This document shows, piece after piece, positions 45,182 through 57,258 of a stretch of 64,000 bases of DNA (position 1 is the stretch's first letter; each line of letters opens with the position of its first letter). The notes below the pieces were generated by a model that saw nothing but the letters and a program-made list of their open reading frames with translations, made no database searches and was not told the DNA's origin. Position numbers and translations under genes: made by a program. This stretch comes from Muscardinus avellanarius (taxonomy: Eukaryota > Chordata > Mammalia > Rodentia > Gliridae). The stretch is taken from contig OY726565.1 of the NCBI GenBank assembly GCA_963383645.1, positions 36,685,529-36,749,528 of the forward strand. The letters run 5' to 3'.

Positions 45182-46286
45182 CAGAGATCAGGAAAGCACA
45201 TAAGGTCAAAACCTATATGCCTAAACTGTTCCTGCAGAGACCCGGAAATGAGGGAATTATAAGCACCAATTACTTCTGAAGTCAGGGTTAAGCTATGAAG
45301 TGAAACCTAAAAAGAGAAAATTGTTTCAAGTTATGAGCACTTCACAGGTGACGGATTGCTCCCTCGGAACTTGATAGGACACTGAGATTTAGACTCTGCC
45401 TCTGAAGCAGGAAATAGCAGGTTCAGTGGCACATGAAAAACAGGGATAATTGAAAGCTTCTCAGAATTAAATTTCTGGCCCACCCTCTTCCCCATCCCAG
45501 TTCCACAACTTCAGGAACTGTTTTTATTCTATGTTCACCCTCCTTTCCATAATCCACCTCCAGCTTAGAAGACTTTTGTTTGGAGAAAATGAGGTACCCA
45601 AAGAAATACCTACAGATGCTGACATCAAGATTGCCAAACAGAGAGCTGGGACTCCTTCACCAAAAACAAAACCTCTCAGAACTCCAAACTCCACCAATAA
45701 TACATAAAGCTTATCATCAGTTTTTCAGCGTCTTAGTTCTAAATTAGACATTTTAGAAAGGTTATGACAAGAAATAGAGAAGAAGAAGAAAAGAAGGAGG
45801 ACAAAGAAGAGGAGGAGGAGGAGGAAGAAGGAGGAGGAAGGAGGAAGGAGGAAGAAGGAGGAGGAGGAAGGAGGAGGAAGGAGGAGGAAATAAAAACAAA
45901 GACTTTGCAACCCAATAGAAGTGCAGATTACAGGCAAAAATGTCTGAGAAAACAGTGAGAGAAAAAAGATCTATTTAAACTTATGATAATTGAAAAATAT
46001 TATGAAAATTCAATAGAAGATTCAGGAAATACAACAGAGGAAAAACAAGGTAAAATAGAAAAAACAGATAGCATTAATCTAGCATCTAACCTTAATAAGT
46101 ATTTCAGAAACAAAATAAAAATAGAAAGAGAACTATTGAAAAAAATAAGAAAATAATAGTTTTCCAAACTGACGACCCTTAATCTCTTTTTTAAAAAACC
46201 CTACTGGAGTGCCTCCATGTTTCTGGAGGTAGGAACATATACTAAGTAACCCTATATTGAGACACATTATTTAAACATTTCAAAAT
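45182..46286. other. Unclassified DNA with a purine block
   Basis: No family recognised with confidence around the purine tract at 45776-45890. Confidence 0.4.
45776..45890 (+). repeat. (GAA/GGA)n purine tract
   Basis: 115 nt of purine with a single C at 45802. The last 88 nt (45803-45890) are pure purine. The frames on both strands (poly-Glu/Gly/Arg and poly-Ser/Phe/Leu) are artefacts of it. Confidence 0.95.
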
Positions 46287-46287
46287 A

Positions 46288-46490
46288 GTCAGGCATGGTG
46301 GCACACTTCTGTATTCTCAGTACTTGGGAGGCTGAGACAGGAAAATGGCAGGTTCAAGGCCAGTCTCGGCAACTTAGTAAAGCCCCCTTCAATAATCTGG
46401 TGAGACCCTGTTTCAAAATATAAAATAAAATAAGGCTGGGGATATAGCTCAAAGGTAGAATGCCCCTGGGTTTAATCCCCAGTACCACAC
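46288..46490 (+). mobile_element. B1-dID SINE (subfamily A), full length
   Basis: Head gtcaggcatggtggcacact, both second-box halves, AAAATAAAATAA linker, and a near-consensus ID tail (ggctggggatatagctcaaa). Followed by a short (AATC)n. Confidence 0.9.
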
Positions 46491-46568
46491 ACACCAAAAA
46501 AATCAATCAATCAATCCAAATAAAAAGATAAAAATGAAGCCCTAAAATCTTCCCAAGAAAGAACCAAG

Positions 46569-46682
46569 ATCAGCCAAATATATTGGTACATACCTGTAGT
46601 CCAAGCTCTTGTGAGGCTGAGACAGAAAGATCACAGGTTCAAAGTCAGCTCATGATAACTTAGAAAGACCCTGTCTCCAAAA
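46569..46682 (+). mobile_element. B1 head of a B1-dID SINE
   Basis: cagccaaatatattggtaca to aacttagaaagaccctgtct. The ID tail is absent and it passes into a purine repeat. Confidence 0.8.
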
Positions 46683-46727
46683 GAAGGAAGGGAGGGAGGG
46701 AGGCAGGGAGGGAGGAAGGAAGGAAGG
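46681..46727 (+). repeat. (GGAA/GGGA)n microsatellite
   Basis: Purine repeat with a single C, after the SINE fragment. Confidence 0.95.
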
Positions 46728-47464
46728 ACTAAGGTCAAACAGCAAAAATAAGCCATCCAATTTCGTCTTTTCAAAAGCTATAAAAAAAACCTAATGACAT
46801 GGAAGTCAGGTTTTCAAAATGCTGAGCTAAAATAAACTTCACTGTAGATCTCTTCCCCTACTTAAGCTATCAGTAAAGTACTATGGAAAAACCTAAGTCA
46901 AACAGATGAAAGCCAATTGAGGCATCCCAGAATACTATGGTGAGGGGAGATGAGAGATCAGGTTTCCGTGATGTCAGCTGTCCATCCTCCTAGCACACAC
47001 TGAAATCCCCAAAACCTGCCACATCCTGTAGTGCGACAGTTTTCATTATAGTGGAACATTCTGATCCCACAGAGGGCCATCTCGCCCCTAGCTTCCTTCC
47101 TTTCCTCTGAACTTTTGTTCTTACTCTTTTCCCGCTCCCTTTCTGAGATTTGCTGTTGCCTTACAGATAACCTTTACCTGAACCCTGAGCATTACAAACT
47201 GCTTCTTCCAAAACAATTTACTATCCTGACTGCACCAGTCCACATTCTTGACAATTGATGAAATTCCTCTTCTCACTTAGTTTTTGTCTTTAAAACTTGT
47301 TTGAAATATCTAATCAGAAGCATATGTTCATCAATTTGAATTTGTGTCTTCTAAGTTGCAACTCTGATGAACCCAGACAAACTATGTTTCTTAATTAATT
47401 TGCTCCTCGGTTTCTCCTAAGGATTGATAGTAATAGATAATGACACTATCTTCCCCTCCTTTTC
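46728..47464. other. Unique DNA
   Basis: Base composition is more balanced than its surroundings. No repeat family or exon recognised. Confidence 0.45.
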
Positions 47465-47537
47465 CTTCTTCTCCTGGTACTGAGAATTGAACCTGGGGGC
47501 ATTCTACCTCCAAGTAATACCCCCATCCCTTTTTTTA

Positions 47538-47756
47538 TTTTTTTTTTATTTTTTTGTGGGTCTGGGTATTGAACCCAGGGGCATTCTACCTCCAAGCTAT
47601 AACCCCATCTCTATTTTTTGTTCTTTATTTTGAAAAAGAGTCTCACTAAGTTGCAGAGGGGTTCACTAAGTAACTGAGGCTGGCTGAAAACCTGTGATCC
47701 TCCTATCTCAGCCTCCCAAGTACTGGGAATACAAGTGTGTGCCACCACACCTGGCT
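47538..47756 (-). mobile_element. B1-dID SINE nested in another, minus
   Basis: Complete reverse copy: T-rich start, gtattgaacccaggggcatt, both second-box halves, head ending caccacacctggct. Inserted in the tail/linker region of the outer SINE. Confidence 0.85.
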
Positions 47757-47764
47757 CTTTTTTA

Positions 47765-47800
47765 ATGTTTGTTTGTTTGTTTGTTTGTTTGTTTGTTTTA
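47765..47800 (+). repeat. (GTTT)n microsatellite
   Basis: About eight GTTT units between the inner SINE and the rest of the outer one. Confidence 0.95.
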
Positions 47801-47943
47801 GAACAGGGTTTCACTACTTTTCTGAGAGTATCACTATGTTCCTGAGGCTATTGTTGAACCTGAGATCCTCCTATCTCAGCCTCTCAAATGCTAAGATTAA
47901 AGCATGTGCCATGCCCAGATAAGACATTCTTTAATAAGGAAAT

Positions 47944-47945
<2 letters not shown>

Positions 47946-47992
<47 letters not shown>
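47946..47992 (+). repeat. (TA)n microsatellite
   Basis: About 46 bp of pure TA. Confidence 0.98.
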
Positions 47993-47994
<2 letters not shown>

Positions 47995-48548
47995 TGCCAC
48001 TAGCCTATTCTCAGGAAACTTCTATAAAATTATGCCATCAAAAAGAGTAAACCAAGAATAAGAAAGACAAACACAGAAGCAAGATGCAATAATTCCCAAG
48101 ACAAATTCTATGTAGCTGTTAAAAGAGAAGCTCTCAGGCATAAAGAGGAAGTCAGAAAGATCCAGAAAGGTATCTCCAGAAAAAAAGCAAATGAATTAAG
48201 AAATTATTTAAAAGCCTTGCCCAGATAGAAAATTGTATAAGAAAATATTTTATAGAGGAGTGCAAATATTCTAATAAAATAAACAACCTATTGTTAATGA
48301 TAAGAAGTCATAAACACCATTTAAATCATAAATGAATATTTAAATTATTCTAATAAAGACACAAAATATGTTTTCCTAAATTTTCTGCATAATTGTATTG
48401 AGATAACATAGTTATAGAGGAAGAGAAAGTGTGAGCTAAAATATTCATGAAACATAAAAAATAAAGTCCAATGTTGATAAATCATTAGATATTAGTATAT
48501 AATATCACTTACAAATATAATAGTAAGTACCAAGAGAAAATCTAAAAG
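47993..48548. other. AT-rich DNA, possibly old L1/HAL1
   Basis: A-rich plus strand with short motifs reminiscent of ORF1-type L1 (aaatgaattaagaaattatt). Not enough to assign. Confidence 0.3.
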
Positions 48549-48557
48549 AAAAGAAGT

Positions 48558-48797
48558 TGCCCCGCATGGTGGTGCATGCATGTGACCCCAGTATTTGGGA
48601 GGCTGATATAAGAGGATCACAGGTTCTTGGCCAGCCTCAGTAACTTAGTGAGATTTTCAGCAACTTAGGGAGACCTTGCTTCAAAAATAAAAAATAAAAT
48701 ATATTGGGTATATAAGATACATACTGGGTATAATTCAGAAGTAGAATGCTCCTGAGTTCAATCCACAGTATCCCCCAATTTTTTTTAATTAAAAAAT
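48558..48797 (+). mobile_element. B1-dID SINE with target duplication
   Basis: Head ccccgcatggtggtgcatg, second box, long linker and ID tail (actgggtataattcagaagt). Flanked by AAAAGAAGT (48549-48557 and 48798-48806). Confidence 0.88.
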
Positions 48798-48807
48798 AAA
48801 AGAAGTA

Positions 48808-48990
48808 ACCAGAGGTGGCAGCACAAGCTTGTAATCCCAGTGCTTGAGAGGCCGAGACAGGAGGATCACAGTTCGAAGCCAACTTCAGCTACTTAGTAAA
48901 GCCTTCACATCTTAGTGAGACCCCGTTTCAAATAAAAAATAAAAAAATAGCTTAGAGGTAGAATGCATCTGGGTTCAATCCCCAGTAATG
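48808..48990 (+). mobile_element. B1-dID SINE
   Basis: Head ccagaggtggcagcacaagc, second box, linker, and a tail that lacks its first bases (tagcttagaggtagaatgca). Tandem with the previous SINE. Confidence 0.85.
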
Positions 48991-49493
48991 CAATAAATAA
49001 ATAAACGTCATTTACATCTAAAGAATTTGAGAAGGGGTGGTGCTAGATGGTGATCTAGACTTTTATTTTTTATTATGATGTATTTAGTAATCAATATTTT
49101 TATTGAAATGTTTTAATAAATGTTAATTTCTATTTTTAAGTGTTTGAAAAAGAAGACACAAAAACTGATAGAATCAGACATATTAGAGAAGCTAATATGC
49201 TAAAGACAAAATTTCCAGATAAATTTGTCAGAAAAGTTCATAGTTGACCTTGACAGGAGCAGTTTTAGTGAAGTATAGGTAGAAGCCAAATTATAGTTCA
49301 GTGTAGATGAGAACTGTATGTTTTCTTCAAGAAGCTAGAGAAGGGAAAAGCTATAGAAGTAGCTCATTCATTCACTTATTAGTGGATGAGAAAAACTTTC
49401 TGTTTTCCTAAAAGTTTTAAAATATCATTCTAATTTATCTTAATGGCTTTCAATACTCATTCTGAAACAAGGCATTAAGAAATAATACTCTTC
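48991..49493. other. Unique DNA
   Basis: No repeat family recognised. Confidence 0.4.
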
Positions 49494-49700
49494 CAGACAG
49501 GAAAGGCAGATCACACCTGTAATCCCAGCACTTGGAAGGCTGAGACAAAAGGATCACAGATTGGAGGCCAGCCACAGCCACTTAGTTAGACCCTCAGCAA
49601 TTTAATAAGTCCCTGTTTTTAAATAAATGAATAAATAAATAAAAGACTGGGAGTATAACTCAGAGGTTGAATACCTCTGGGTTCAATCCCCACTACCAAA
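49494..49700 (+). mobile_element. B1-dID SINE, diverged head
   Basis: The head (cagacaggaaaggcagatca) has lost the ctgg/gcatggtgg motif. The rest is standard: acctgtaatcccagcacttg, second box, AAATGAATAAATAAAT linker, ID tail. Confidence 0.8.
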
Positions 49701-50451
49701 AACAAATAAACAAGCAAACAAACTATCAGCCCATGACTTTGCTAACCCTTCATGCTTTCCTCCACAAGCAATCTCAGCTGTTGCTGCCCGTCTTCATTAT
49801 TGTTTTCATGATTTGTCTTCTCAATGGTATTTTTTTAAACTGGATGAAACAGTTAATACTGTCCACTATAAATCATGAAATATTAAACTACTTTGTCAAA
49901 GTTTTGCAATTTTCATATCTGAACATAAAAGAAGAGTCTTTACAGATTAGTTTATAAAATACTGAAAAATCAGTAGCTCTTCACAAAATATTGGATTAGA
50001 TTAAATTTAATCACCAAAGTAAGCTGTCTCCTAGCCTATCTAGAATAATGTATGCATAAACAAATATGTCTTAAATAATTCATTTAAGTAGATAAATTAT
50101 ACTGTAGAGCAATCTGGGAATTCACTCACACTTTGCTTTAATCTCTACTAAGTAACCAGGGACTTCAGTCAGGCATGACAGAATTTAGTGAGACCAATGA
50201 AAACTGACTTATACATGATTAATGTCTGCCCAGAACATAAAAAAGATCTAATTATTAGATATTTAACCATAAGAACATTATAAAAATAACATAAAGGACC
50301 TACCTTCCTGTTAATGTTTTTAGATAAGAATTATCCTTAAGGCTGTTAAAACTATGACAAAAACATGGAAAAAGGGATTTGACATAAAATAAACCCCATG
50401 AATAAAATTAAAATAAAATTCTCTAAATATTCTGGTTAAATATAAACAACA
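49701..50451. other. Unique AT-rich DNA
   Basis: A 96-codon frame (49667-49957) starts in the SINE tail and has no recognised domain. No other signal. Confidence 0.4.
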
Positions 50452-50690
50452 GCCAGGCATGGTGGCACACACTTGTAATCTCCGCGCTTGTGAGGCTGAA
50501 GACAGGAGGATGGCACAGGTTCGAAGGCAGCCTCAGCTACATAGTGAGGCTCTCAGCAACTTAGTGAGACCCTGTTTCCAAATAAAGTGTAAAATAGGTC
50601 TGGGAAACAAACAAACAAAAAAAATTAGGGCTGGGGGTATAGACTGGAGGTAGAAAGCCCCTGGGTTCTACCCCCAGTACCACACACACA
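50452..50690 (+). mobile_element. B1-dID SINE (subfamily B) with partial tail duplication
   Basis: Head gccaggcatggtggcacac and full second box. The linker reads aaaataggtctgggaaacaa, then gggctgggggtatagactgg. The tail start occurs twice (ggtctggg and ggctgggg). Ends ctacccccagtaccac and a short CA run. Confidence 0.88.
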
Positions 50691-50764
50691 CACACACAAA
50701 AGAAATATCCAAGGAAGAAATATGTAAAGTGACATATGACAGCAACAATTTCATCTTTCAGTTG

Positions 50765-50940
50765 GATGATTTTGTACTTTTATGAGTTCATTGTAATTAT
50801 ACTTTATAGTGTGGTTCGAAATGGTACAAACATACATGCACACAGCACTGTTGTATCTCCTTTCACATCCCAACCCATTCTTCCCTCCTCCCTTTCCATA
50901 CTTATTAGTGAGATTGATTGTGATACCTTCATATGTGGAC
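50765..50940 (-). mobile_element. Possible L1 3' UTR fragment, minus
   Basis: gttcattgtaattatacttt, gtacaaacatacatgcacac, ttcccctcc-like pyrimidine text and tacttattagtgagattgat resemble reversed rodent L1 3' UTR, but a different subfamily from the copies at 26561 and 57455. Confidence 0.4.
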
Positions 50941-51168
50941 ACAGCATTATTTGTACTCTTTTCTTCCTGATTTTAAGAGATTTTTTAAATTTTCTTCTTT
51001 TTCTTTTGTTTTTGATAAAGAGAAACAAAAATATCGTTTAAAAACTGATATTCTAGAACGTAAAGTTTAGAGGAAAGTTAAAAATGTGTTCAGTCCCATA
51101 TGCTACTAAATATTAGAATATTGGAATGCCTCCTGCAACATTTCCAACATATAATAACTAATCTCCCC

Positions 51169-51318
51169 AGCTCAATTTTTTATTCTTTATTTTGAAACAG
51201 GGTCTCACTGAGTTGCAGACAACCTCACTAAGTAACTGAGGCTGTCAGCGAACCGCGATCCTCCTGTCTCAACCTCTCAAATGCTGGGATTACAAAGCAT
51301 TAGCCACCACGCCCAGCT
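51169..51318 (-). mobile_element. B1-dID SINE lacking its ID tail, minus
   Basis: Linker ttttttattctttattttga, both second-box halves, and head ending caccacgcccagct. Confidence 0.85.
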
Positions 51319-51480
51319 TACACTCACCTTCTTTAATCAGAATTCTTAACTTCACGTGTTCTCTAATATCTTGTCACAGGTATTTTTCTGAAGAATGTAT
51401 TTTAAAACAAGATCTTATTTTAAAATTTCAATACATTTTCCCACAAACTTGGTCATGGTTGAATTATAAAATTAATGTTT

Positions 51481-51790
<310 letters not shown>

Positions 51791-52169
51791 GACATTAACA
51801 AGTATTTTTGTAAGTAAATTTTTATTATGCACCATATGAAAGTATCATGGAAGTTTCCTATCCAGGGTTCCCTGCCGTCCCCATTCCTTTTCGGGTTTTC
51901 TCAGCTTTCATTTTCTCATCTGCCCATCATAAGATCTCCTTGGCAATCTTAGATATTGCACTGGAAGAATGGACAGAGAAAGCGGCTAAATCACACACCC
52001 CTTCTAAAAAGCTTTTCCTAGGCCCCTGGTGATTAAAAGAATGTCTCACAAACATGAAAAAGTGTTGCCGAGAGAAGAGGGATGTGTTTCTGATCTGCCC
52101 ATTGCTCAACTTCAGGAGGAGGATGTCCACTCTGTATTGAAGTTTGTTTAGACAAGATGTGTCTATGTA
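51791..52169. other. Unique DNA, balanced composition
   Basis: A stretch with more even base composition and a 61-codon plus frame (51847-52032). No domain recognised. Confidence 0.4.
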
Positions 52170-52346
52170 CGGGGGTCCCTGGAAGCCCTTCTACCTCCGG
52201 GCTACACTCCCAGACCTATTTTTTAATATATTTTTATTTGGAAACAGGGTCTCTTAAGCCAGCGCTGCTGGCTTCAAACCTGCGCGATCGTCCTGTCTCC
52301 GCCTCCCAAGCGCGGAGATTACAAGCGTGCGCCACCACGTCCAGCA
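52170..52346 (-). mobile_element. Short-body B1-dID SINE (subfamily C), minus, young-looking
   Basis: Reverse tail ccctggaagcccttctacct, junction cagggtctcttaagccagcg, head with many CpGs (acctgcgcgatcgtcctgtc; ccaagcgcggagattacaag). Confidence 0.92.
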
Positions 52347-52754
52347 GCAATTTGGATTTTTAATTCAACCTTAATAAAGTTGGTACAGAGTATGTGTATG
52401 TGGACAACACAGAACTTGAACTATATGAAAACTATTGCACATGGTTCGTAGAAGGTTATGTGCTTAAATAGTTGAGCAATAACTCTACTGTTCTGATTTG
52501 CAATGTGGCTTTAGCCCTCCTTGGTTTATCTTTGGTCCATATATAAACCATGCATGTATCATAAAGGCAGGCTGCAGCCTCAGCTGATATTGTACAAAAT
52601 TTTAATCCCTTCTTTCAGTGCTTGCTCTCACCTTTTTATTCCTAATAATCTTAGTTTGATTCCCTTCTCTTGGTTTCTGTGGAGCTGATAACCTTCTCAA
52701 GTCTTTGATTTGTGAGAGAGGAGGTTCAATTTTTGTATTCATCTTCCTGTGAAG
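52347..52754. other. Unique DNA
   Basis: No repeat family recognised. Confidence 0.4.
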
Positions 52755-53165
52755 AAAGGATTTGATTTCTGTGGTCTGAATGTTTCTATCCTCCCAGAAC
52801 TCATCTGTTGAAATCTTAACACCAAATGTGATAGTATTAGGTAATGGAGTCTTTGGGATTGATTAGATAAAATGGGAAGATCCTTCACAAATATGACTGG
52901 TATCATTGTAAAGGAGAAGATCCTTCACAAATATGACTGGTATCATTGTAAAGGAGGACCAAGGAATTTCAGTCACCTCTCCTACCATGTAAGGACATAG
53001 TCAGGAGGTGCCATATATGAGTCAAAATTAGGCCTTTCACCAGACACCAAATCTGCCCTAATCTTGGACTTCCCAATCACCAGAACTGTTATAAATAAGC
53101 TTTTGTTGTTTATAACTACCCAACTTAGGTATTACAGGATAGCAGCTCAAATGGACTAAAACACC
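52755..53165 (+). mobile_element. MLT1-type MaLR LTR with a 40-bp internal duplication
   Basis: MLT1 order on the plus strand: gtggtctgaatgtttctatc, actcatctgttgaaatctta, ttaggtaatggagtctttgg, ccatgtaaggacatagtcag, ccttggac-like tcttggacttcccaatcacc, ataaataagcttttgttgtt, caaatggactaaaaca. The stretch 52876-52915 is repeated exactly at 52916-52955. Confidence 0.8.
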
Positions 53166-53374
53166 CAACACCAATATTCCTTCCAAAGGCCATTTCTTTG
53201 GAAGAACTGGACATTTCTCCTGTGTGCATTGTGGTAGGAATCCTTACAAAGTCCTTAGTGGTCTTTAGCTAAGATCTACCTTAGGTCAATGATATCATTT
53301 ATGAGGCTTTAAATCTTAAACAAAGACCTTCACAGTCCCCGGAGCAGAATCTAGTTCCTACACTGGGACCTCTA

Positions 53375-53545
53375 TTGCACTAGCCATGTAGCCTTAGGCA
53401 ATTTATTTAATTCTCTATACTCCTACTTTCTCAACTGTAAAACAAGAACAATAATAACATAGCCCATAGGCTTGCAGTGAAGATTTAATGAGACAGCCCA
53501 AGTACTGAGAACAGCTCATTTACCTATTAAGCATCCAATAAATGT
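53375..53545 (+). mobile_element. MIR SINE
   Basis: Long clear MIR match: ccatgtagccttaggcaatt, ctactttctcaactgtaaaa, aataataacatagcccatag, gtgaagatttaatgagacag, aagcatccaataaatgttct. Confidence 0.85.
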
Positions 53546-54689
53546 TCTCCATTAGGCTTGGTTCACCAGCCTTACAATAAATTTCTTTTTGGCTAACTTC
53601 AGCCTGGGTTGGTTTTGTTTCTTGGGACTAATGGACCCTGTCTGATTTATTCATCATCTGCCATGGTCTTAGATGAGGAATTCTGCCTCCAGCTTCTCAA
53701 AGCATGGCTTAGCCAGACAAGCCTAATTACCCTAAGTGAAGGAATGAACAAAGACAGTCTTTACCCACCCTCTAAGGACAACTTTTAGGTCACATGGATA
53801 AGTTTCATTTTCAGTTATTCATTTTTCCTCAGTCAACCCTGTCTTCAAGTAGAAAAAAAGTGCTAGATTTCAATTGAAAAACCAAAAATAAAATTTGCTT
53901 AGGGAATTAGATGGACATTAAAATGGTGGCACTTTTTATATTTTCTTCCTTTTAAAATGTTCTTACTTTAAAGAAACCCCTGTTATATCTATAACTAACA
54001 AGGATGAAATTAGATCAAATGCTTTGACTATTCAGCTGAAACCCTCAAAAGAACAAGTTATTTAGTATCCATTTCATGATTACATTATGTGATCAACAGT
54101 AATAGTCAATTCTCAAAACAATATTATCCTAACTGGCATAGTTAGAGTGGATAGATGAAAGTCTCTTAGGACATAACTGAATTAGCATAATAAACTCTTT
54201 AGAAATTTAGTTATATAGAATACTATATAAAATATAGGAGTATAGTAATGTAGTTATTAAAATAAAAATTTCCCTTTAGCTCAAATTAGAATTACTACTT
54301 ATCATTTTAATGTTAAACTTATATAAGATTTACATAAATTTTATGACTCTAAGAAATTATAAAGAAAAAAGTTATTTTTATCCAATTAGAAATTTTATGG
54401 GGATTATGTTTGCCATAGTCTTAAAAGTTTGACACAGTGCTTTGCCTGTCATAGTTTACAACAGACTGAATTGGTGGTTCTGAATAAAGAGTTCTAATTC
54501 TACCTGTAAGGTAGTATGTTAATAATAAATATCAAAATGTTATAACTTGCTTTTGATAATAAAGTATTTAACTTGGAACACATTTTGAAAGTAAAAATGA
54601 TTTAATTCCCTATGTACCAAAATAGCTAAAGAGGATTTTTATTGATTTTTTGTTATCATTTCATCATCGTCTTTATTAATATTGTCAGG
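53546..54689. other. Unique AT-rich DNA
   Basis: No repeat family recognised; strongly AT-rich towards the right. Confidence 0.45.
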
Positions 54690-54821
54690 TATTTTTACAT
54701 ATTGTGTGTGTCTAAATTTCAATGTGTATATTATCCTTAATGGCAATTTTGACTGGGTCACATTTCAAATGTGCAATAGCCACATATTGGTGGCTGGGAG
54801 CTACCGTATTGGACAGCACAG
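54690..54821 (+). mobile_element. hAT-type DNA transposon remnant (MER-like)
   Basis: The end cacatttcaaatgtgcaata, gccacatattggtggctggg, ctaccgtattggacagcaca matches the well-known terminal region of a mammalian non-autonomous hAT element with a CTGTCCAATA-type end. The opposite terminus is not visible. Confidence 0.6.
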
Positions 54822-55713
54822 GCCTAGGCTTAATTATTTTTATTTTGTGAACTAATGTATTGCTTCTGTGCAGAGAAGAATGCCTGTGTGGGTGGGTCTC
54901 AAAACTCTTTGAATAAATGATGAATATGTTCAGTGTGCTGAATGAACTGTATGGGGAAGAAAGAAAAGTACATTATTTTACTTATTTGGACAACAAAAGA
55001 AAATGCTAATAAAAATACATGAATGTGTAGGCTCAGAAAATAAATAAACTTAGCATGTTCATTAAGGTTGAGATGCTAAATCTGGCAGATTTTAAAGGAT
55101 AGTTCCAATTTTTTTCTCTGAAATTCATGAGAGGAAAATTTAATGTTACTGAGAACTAGACTCATAGCTATGATTGAATTACAGTAAAATGACAAGTTTC
55201 CATACCCCTATCAGTCTCTGAAAACCATAGCCCACTTTCAATGTGGTTGAATAACCAAATTTCAGTCAACTTAAATGGATTTTGGAATGCATTGTAATTC
55301 ATGCATTTATTCTCTACGTTTTACATTTTTAGTGAGATGAGAAAAAATATTAAGCTTCCTGTATTTCACTGATTATAAAACTTAAGCAAAATTTTTTTCT
55401 TCCTATTGTCACAGGAATTTGCTATTATGTTCTCAAGTCAAACACAATTTTCAGTAATGGCATGTGCTAAAACTCAGGTTATAGACAAGCAACTGCACTG
55501 TTCTATCTCTCCCAGTGTTTCTTTATGGAAGAGTTCAGTGATTATTTTACCTAAAAAAATAATATAACTTTACTGGATTTTCGCCTGTCAGCAAATCATG
55601 TAGATGTCACTCTCATTAAAAAAAAATATTCCATACTCTATTGTTAGCTCATTTTAGCATTGGTTCAACTGGTTTCCAATACCTAAAAATGGATTTAAAA
55701 AGTAAATATTCAT
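54822..55713. other. Unique AT-rich DNA
   Basis: No repeat family or exon recognised. Confidence 0.45.
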
Positions 55714-55786
55714 GCCAGCCATGGTACAACTACAGTTTCAGTACTTAGGAAGCTGAGACCGTCCTCATGACTCAGCTATCTCAACT
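55714..55786 (+). mobile_element. B1 head fragment
   Basis: gccagccatggtacaactac then gtttcagtacttaggaagct: a decayed B1 5' half. Confidence 0.65.
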
Positions 55787-55959
55787 GTTTAGGGGACATT
55801 TTATATCTCACTATAACACTATTATATATTTAAAATGTCATCATTGTTTCCAGGACTTTGTTTTCAATATTCTCCATTTTCTGTATATTAGTGAGATAAC
55901 TTATAATAATGACTGCATTCTTTATTCTTATCTATATCCCCATCTTTTGTGATGTGAGT

Positions 55960-56410
55960 CTGTAAGTTATCCTACCAAAAGATTTCTTAACATCTGGGAT
56001 GACTTTGTGGCTTTCTTTGACAAATATAATGCAAGAAAACTGACAGTGTACCTTTCCAGGACAGGAGAGGCTCTGCATACTTCCTTCTTTATTGGCAATC
56101 TATTCAGTCACCATATGAACAAGTCTGGGCGAGTCTGCTGAGCAGTCAGATACAATGAGCCTCAGCATCACCCTGGGTGTCCTAAAAAAAGGGTCAGACA
56201 TAGGAGAAAGCCCAGCCAAGATCAGCAAAGCTGTCCATCTGACTAAGGAGGCACAAGGGATCCAAGACAAGTAGAAAAACTGCCCAACTGAGCATATCCG
56301 ACACTGCCATCCACCAAAATTATTAGTTTAATAAATGATTGCAGTTTTAAGCCAGTAAGTTTTGAGATAGTTTTTGAGTCTATTTGGATAACTAGACACT
56401 GCACAGTCTA
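55960..56410 (+). mobile_element. Ancient MLT1-like LTR
   Basis: gactttgtggctttctttga, accatatgaacaagtctggg, gaaagcccagccaagatcag, attgcagttttaagccagta follow the internal order of old MLT1-group LTRs. Family assignment is from motif order. Confidence 0.55.
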
Positions 56411-57064
56411 ATAGATTTGGCCAATGATTTGAGATATCACTATGAAATGTTATTATGTAATATATGTTTTATTGAAGAATGATTCTTGTATATAATATCA
56501 ATAATAGGTTTTCTATGTTGTGACTGTCTTACTGAAAGCCAGAGGGACATCCTCCTTCTATTAGTCTTTTACTTGGTCTCTTTCATTTCCCATCTCTTTG
56601 TCCATATTTCTATTTCTTTTTCCCTCTGTCTCTCCTATAGAACACAGGAAACTCACAACTTAAACAAATGTCACAGAGATAGTTTATTCCTTCTTTTTGT
56701 AAATTACATTACTTACTAATTTATATAGAAATCTAACAGAACACTAATTCTCAGAATTTGTGTCAAAAAGTCTAATACAATAGTTTAACAATATCCTACT
56801 TTGTCTCTTCTATCTTCTCTTATTCATTAGGGATTTAATAAAATGTTAGAAAATGATTATGGAAAGTTCCAGTGGCTTTCTATTATTTCCATTTAATGAA
56901 GCAATCTGAATGATAGAAAGATTGCTACTCTTTAGACTTCAAATAGTTTTTCAGCAATTTCCATATAATTATGTTTTCTAAATGTGCTAGACCTTTCAAA
57001 AATTATCTGCTTCCTTGAGACATATTTTAGAACATAGTCTTTCCAAGTCAATCTTTTAAAACTA
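56411..57064. other. Unique AT-rich DNA
   Basis: A 77-codon frame at 56486-56719 is rich in Leu/Ser/Ile and has no domain. Nothing else recognised. Confidence 0.45.
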
Positions 57065-57074
57065 TTTCAATCTA

Positions 57075-57258
57075 GGCCAGGCGTGCTGGCACATGCTTGT
57101 AATCCCCGCGCTTGCGAGGTGGAGACAGGAGGATCGTGCAGGTTCGAAGCCAGCCGCACTGGCTTAAGAGACCCTGTGTCCAAATAAAAAGTATAAAATA
57201 GGTCTGGGAGTGTACCCCAGAGGTAGAAGGGTTTCCAGGAACCCCAGTACGACCAAAA
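57075..57258 (+). mobile_element. Short-body B1-dID SINE (subfamily C), full length
   Basis: Head ggccaggcgtgctggcacat, ccccgcgcttgcgaggtgga, junction cactggcttaagagaccctg, tail ggtagaagggtttccaggaa. Near-perfect target repeats tttcaatcta (57065-57074) and tttcaattta (57262-57271). Rich in CpG, so relatively young. Confidence 0.93.

Larger units (their letters stand above)
47465..47922 (-). mobile_element. B1-dID SINE, minus, split by a second SINE
   Basis: Outer copy: reverse ID tail at 47468-47535 (ctggtactgagaattgaacc) and body at 47800-47922 (gaacagggtttcactacttt to catgcccaga). Another SINE and a GTTT repeat sit between them. Confidence 0.75.

Noticed and set aside
45725..45958. Glu/Gly-rich and Ser/Leu/Phe-rich frames
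   Set aside because: Products of the GAA/GGA repeat.
49667..49957. 96-codon plus frame
   Set aside because: Starts within a SINE tail and shows no domain.
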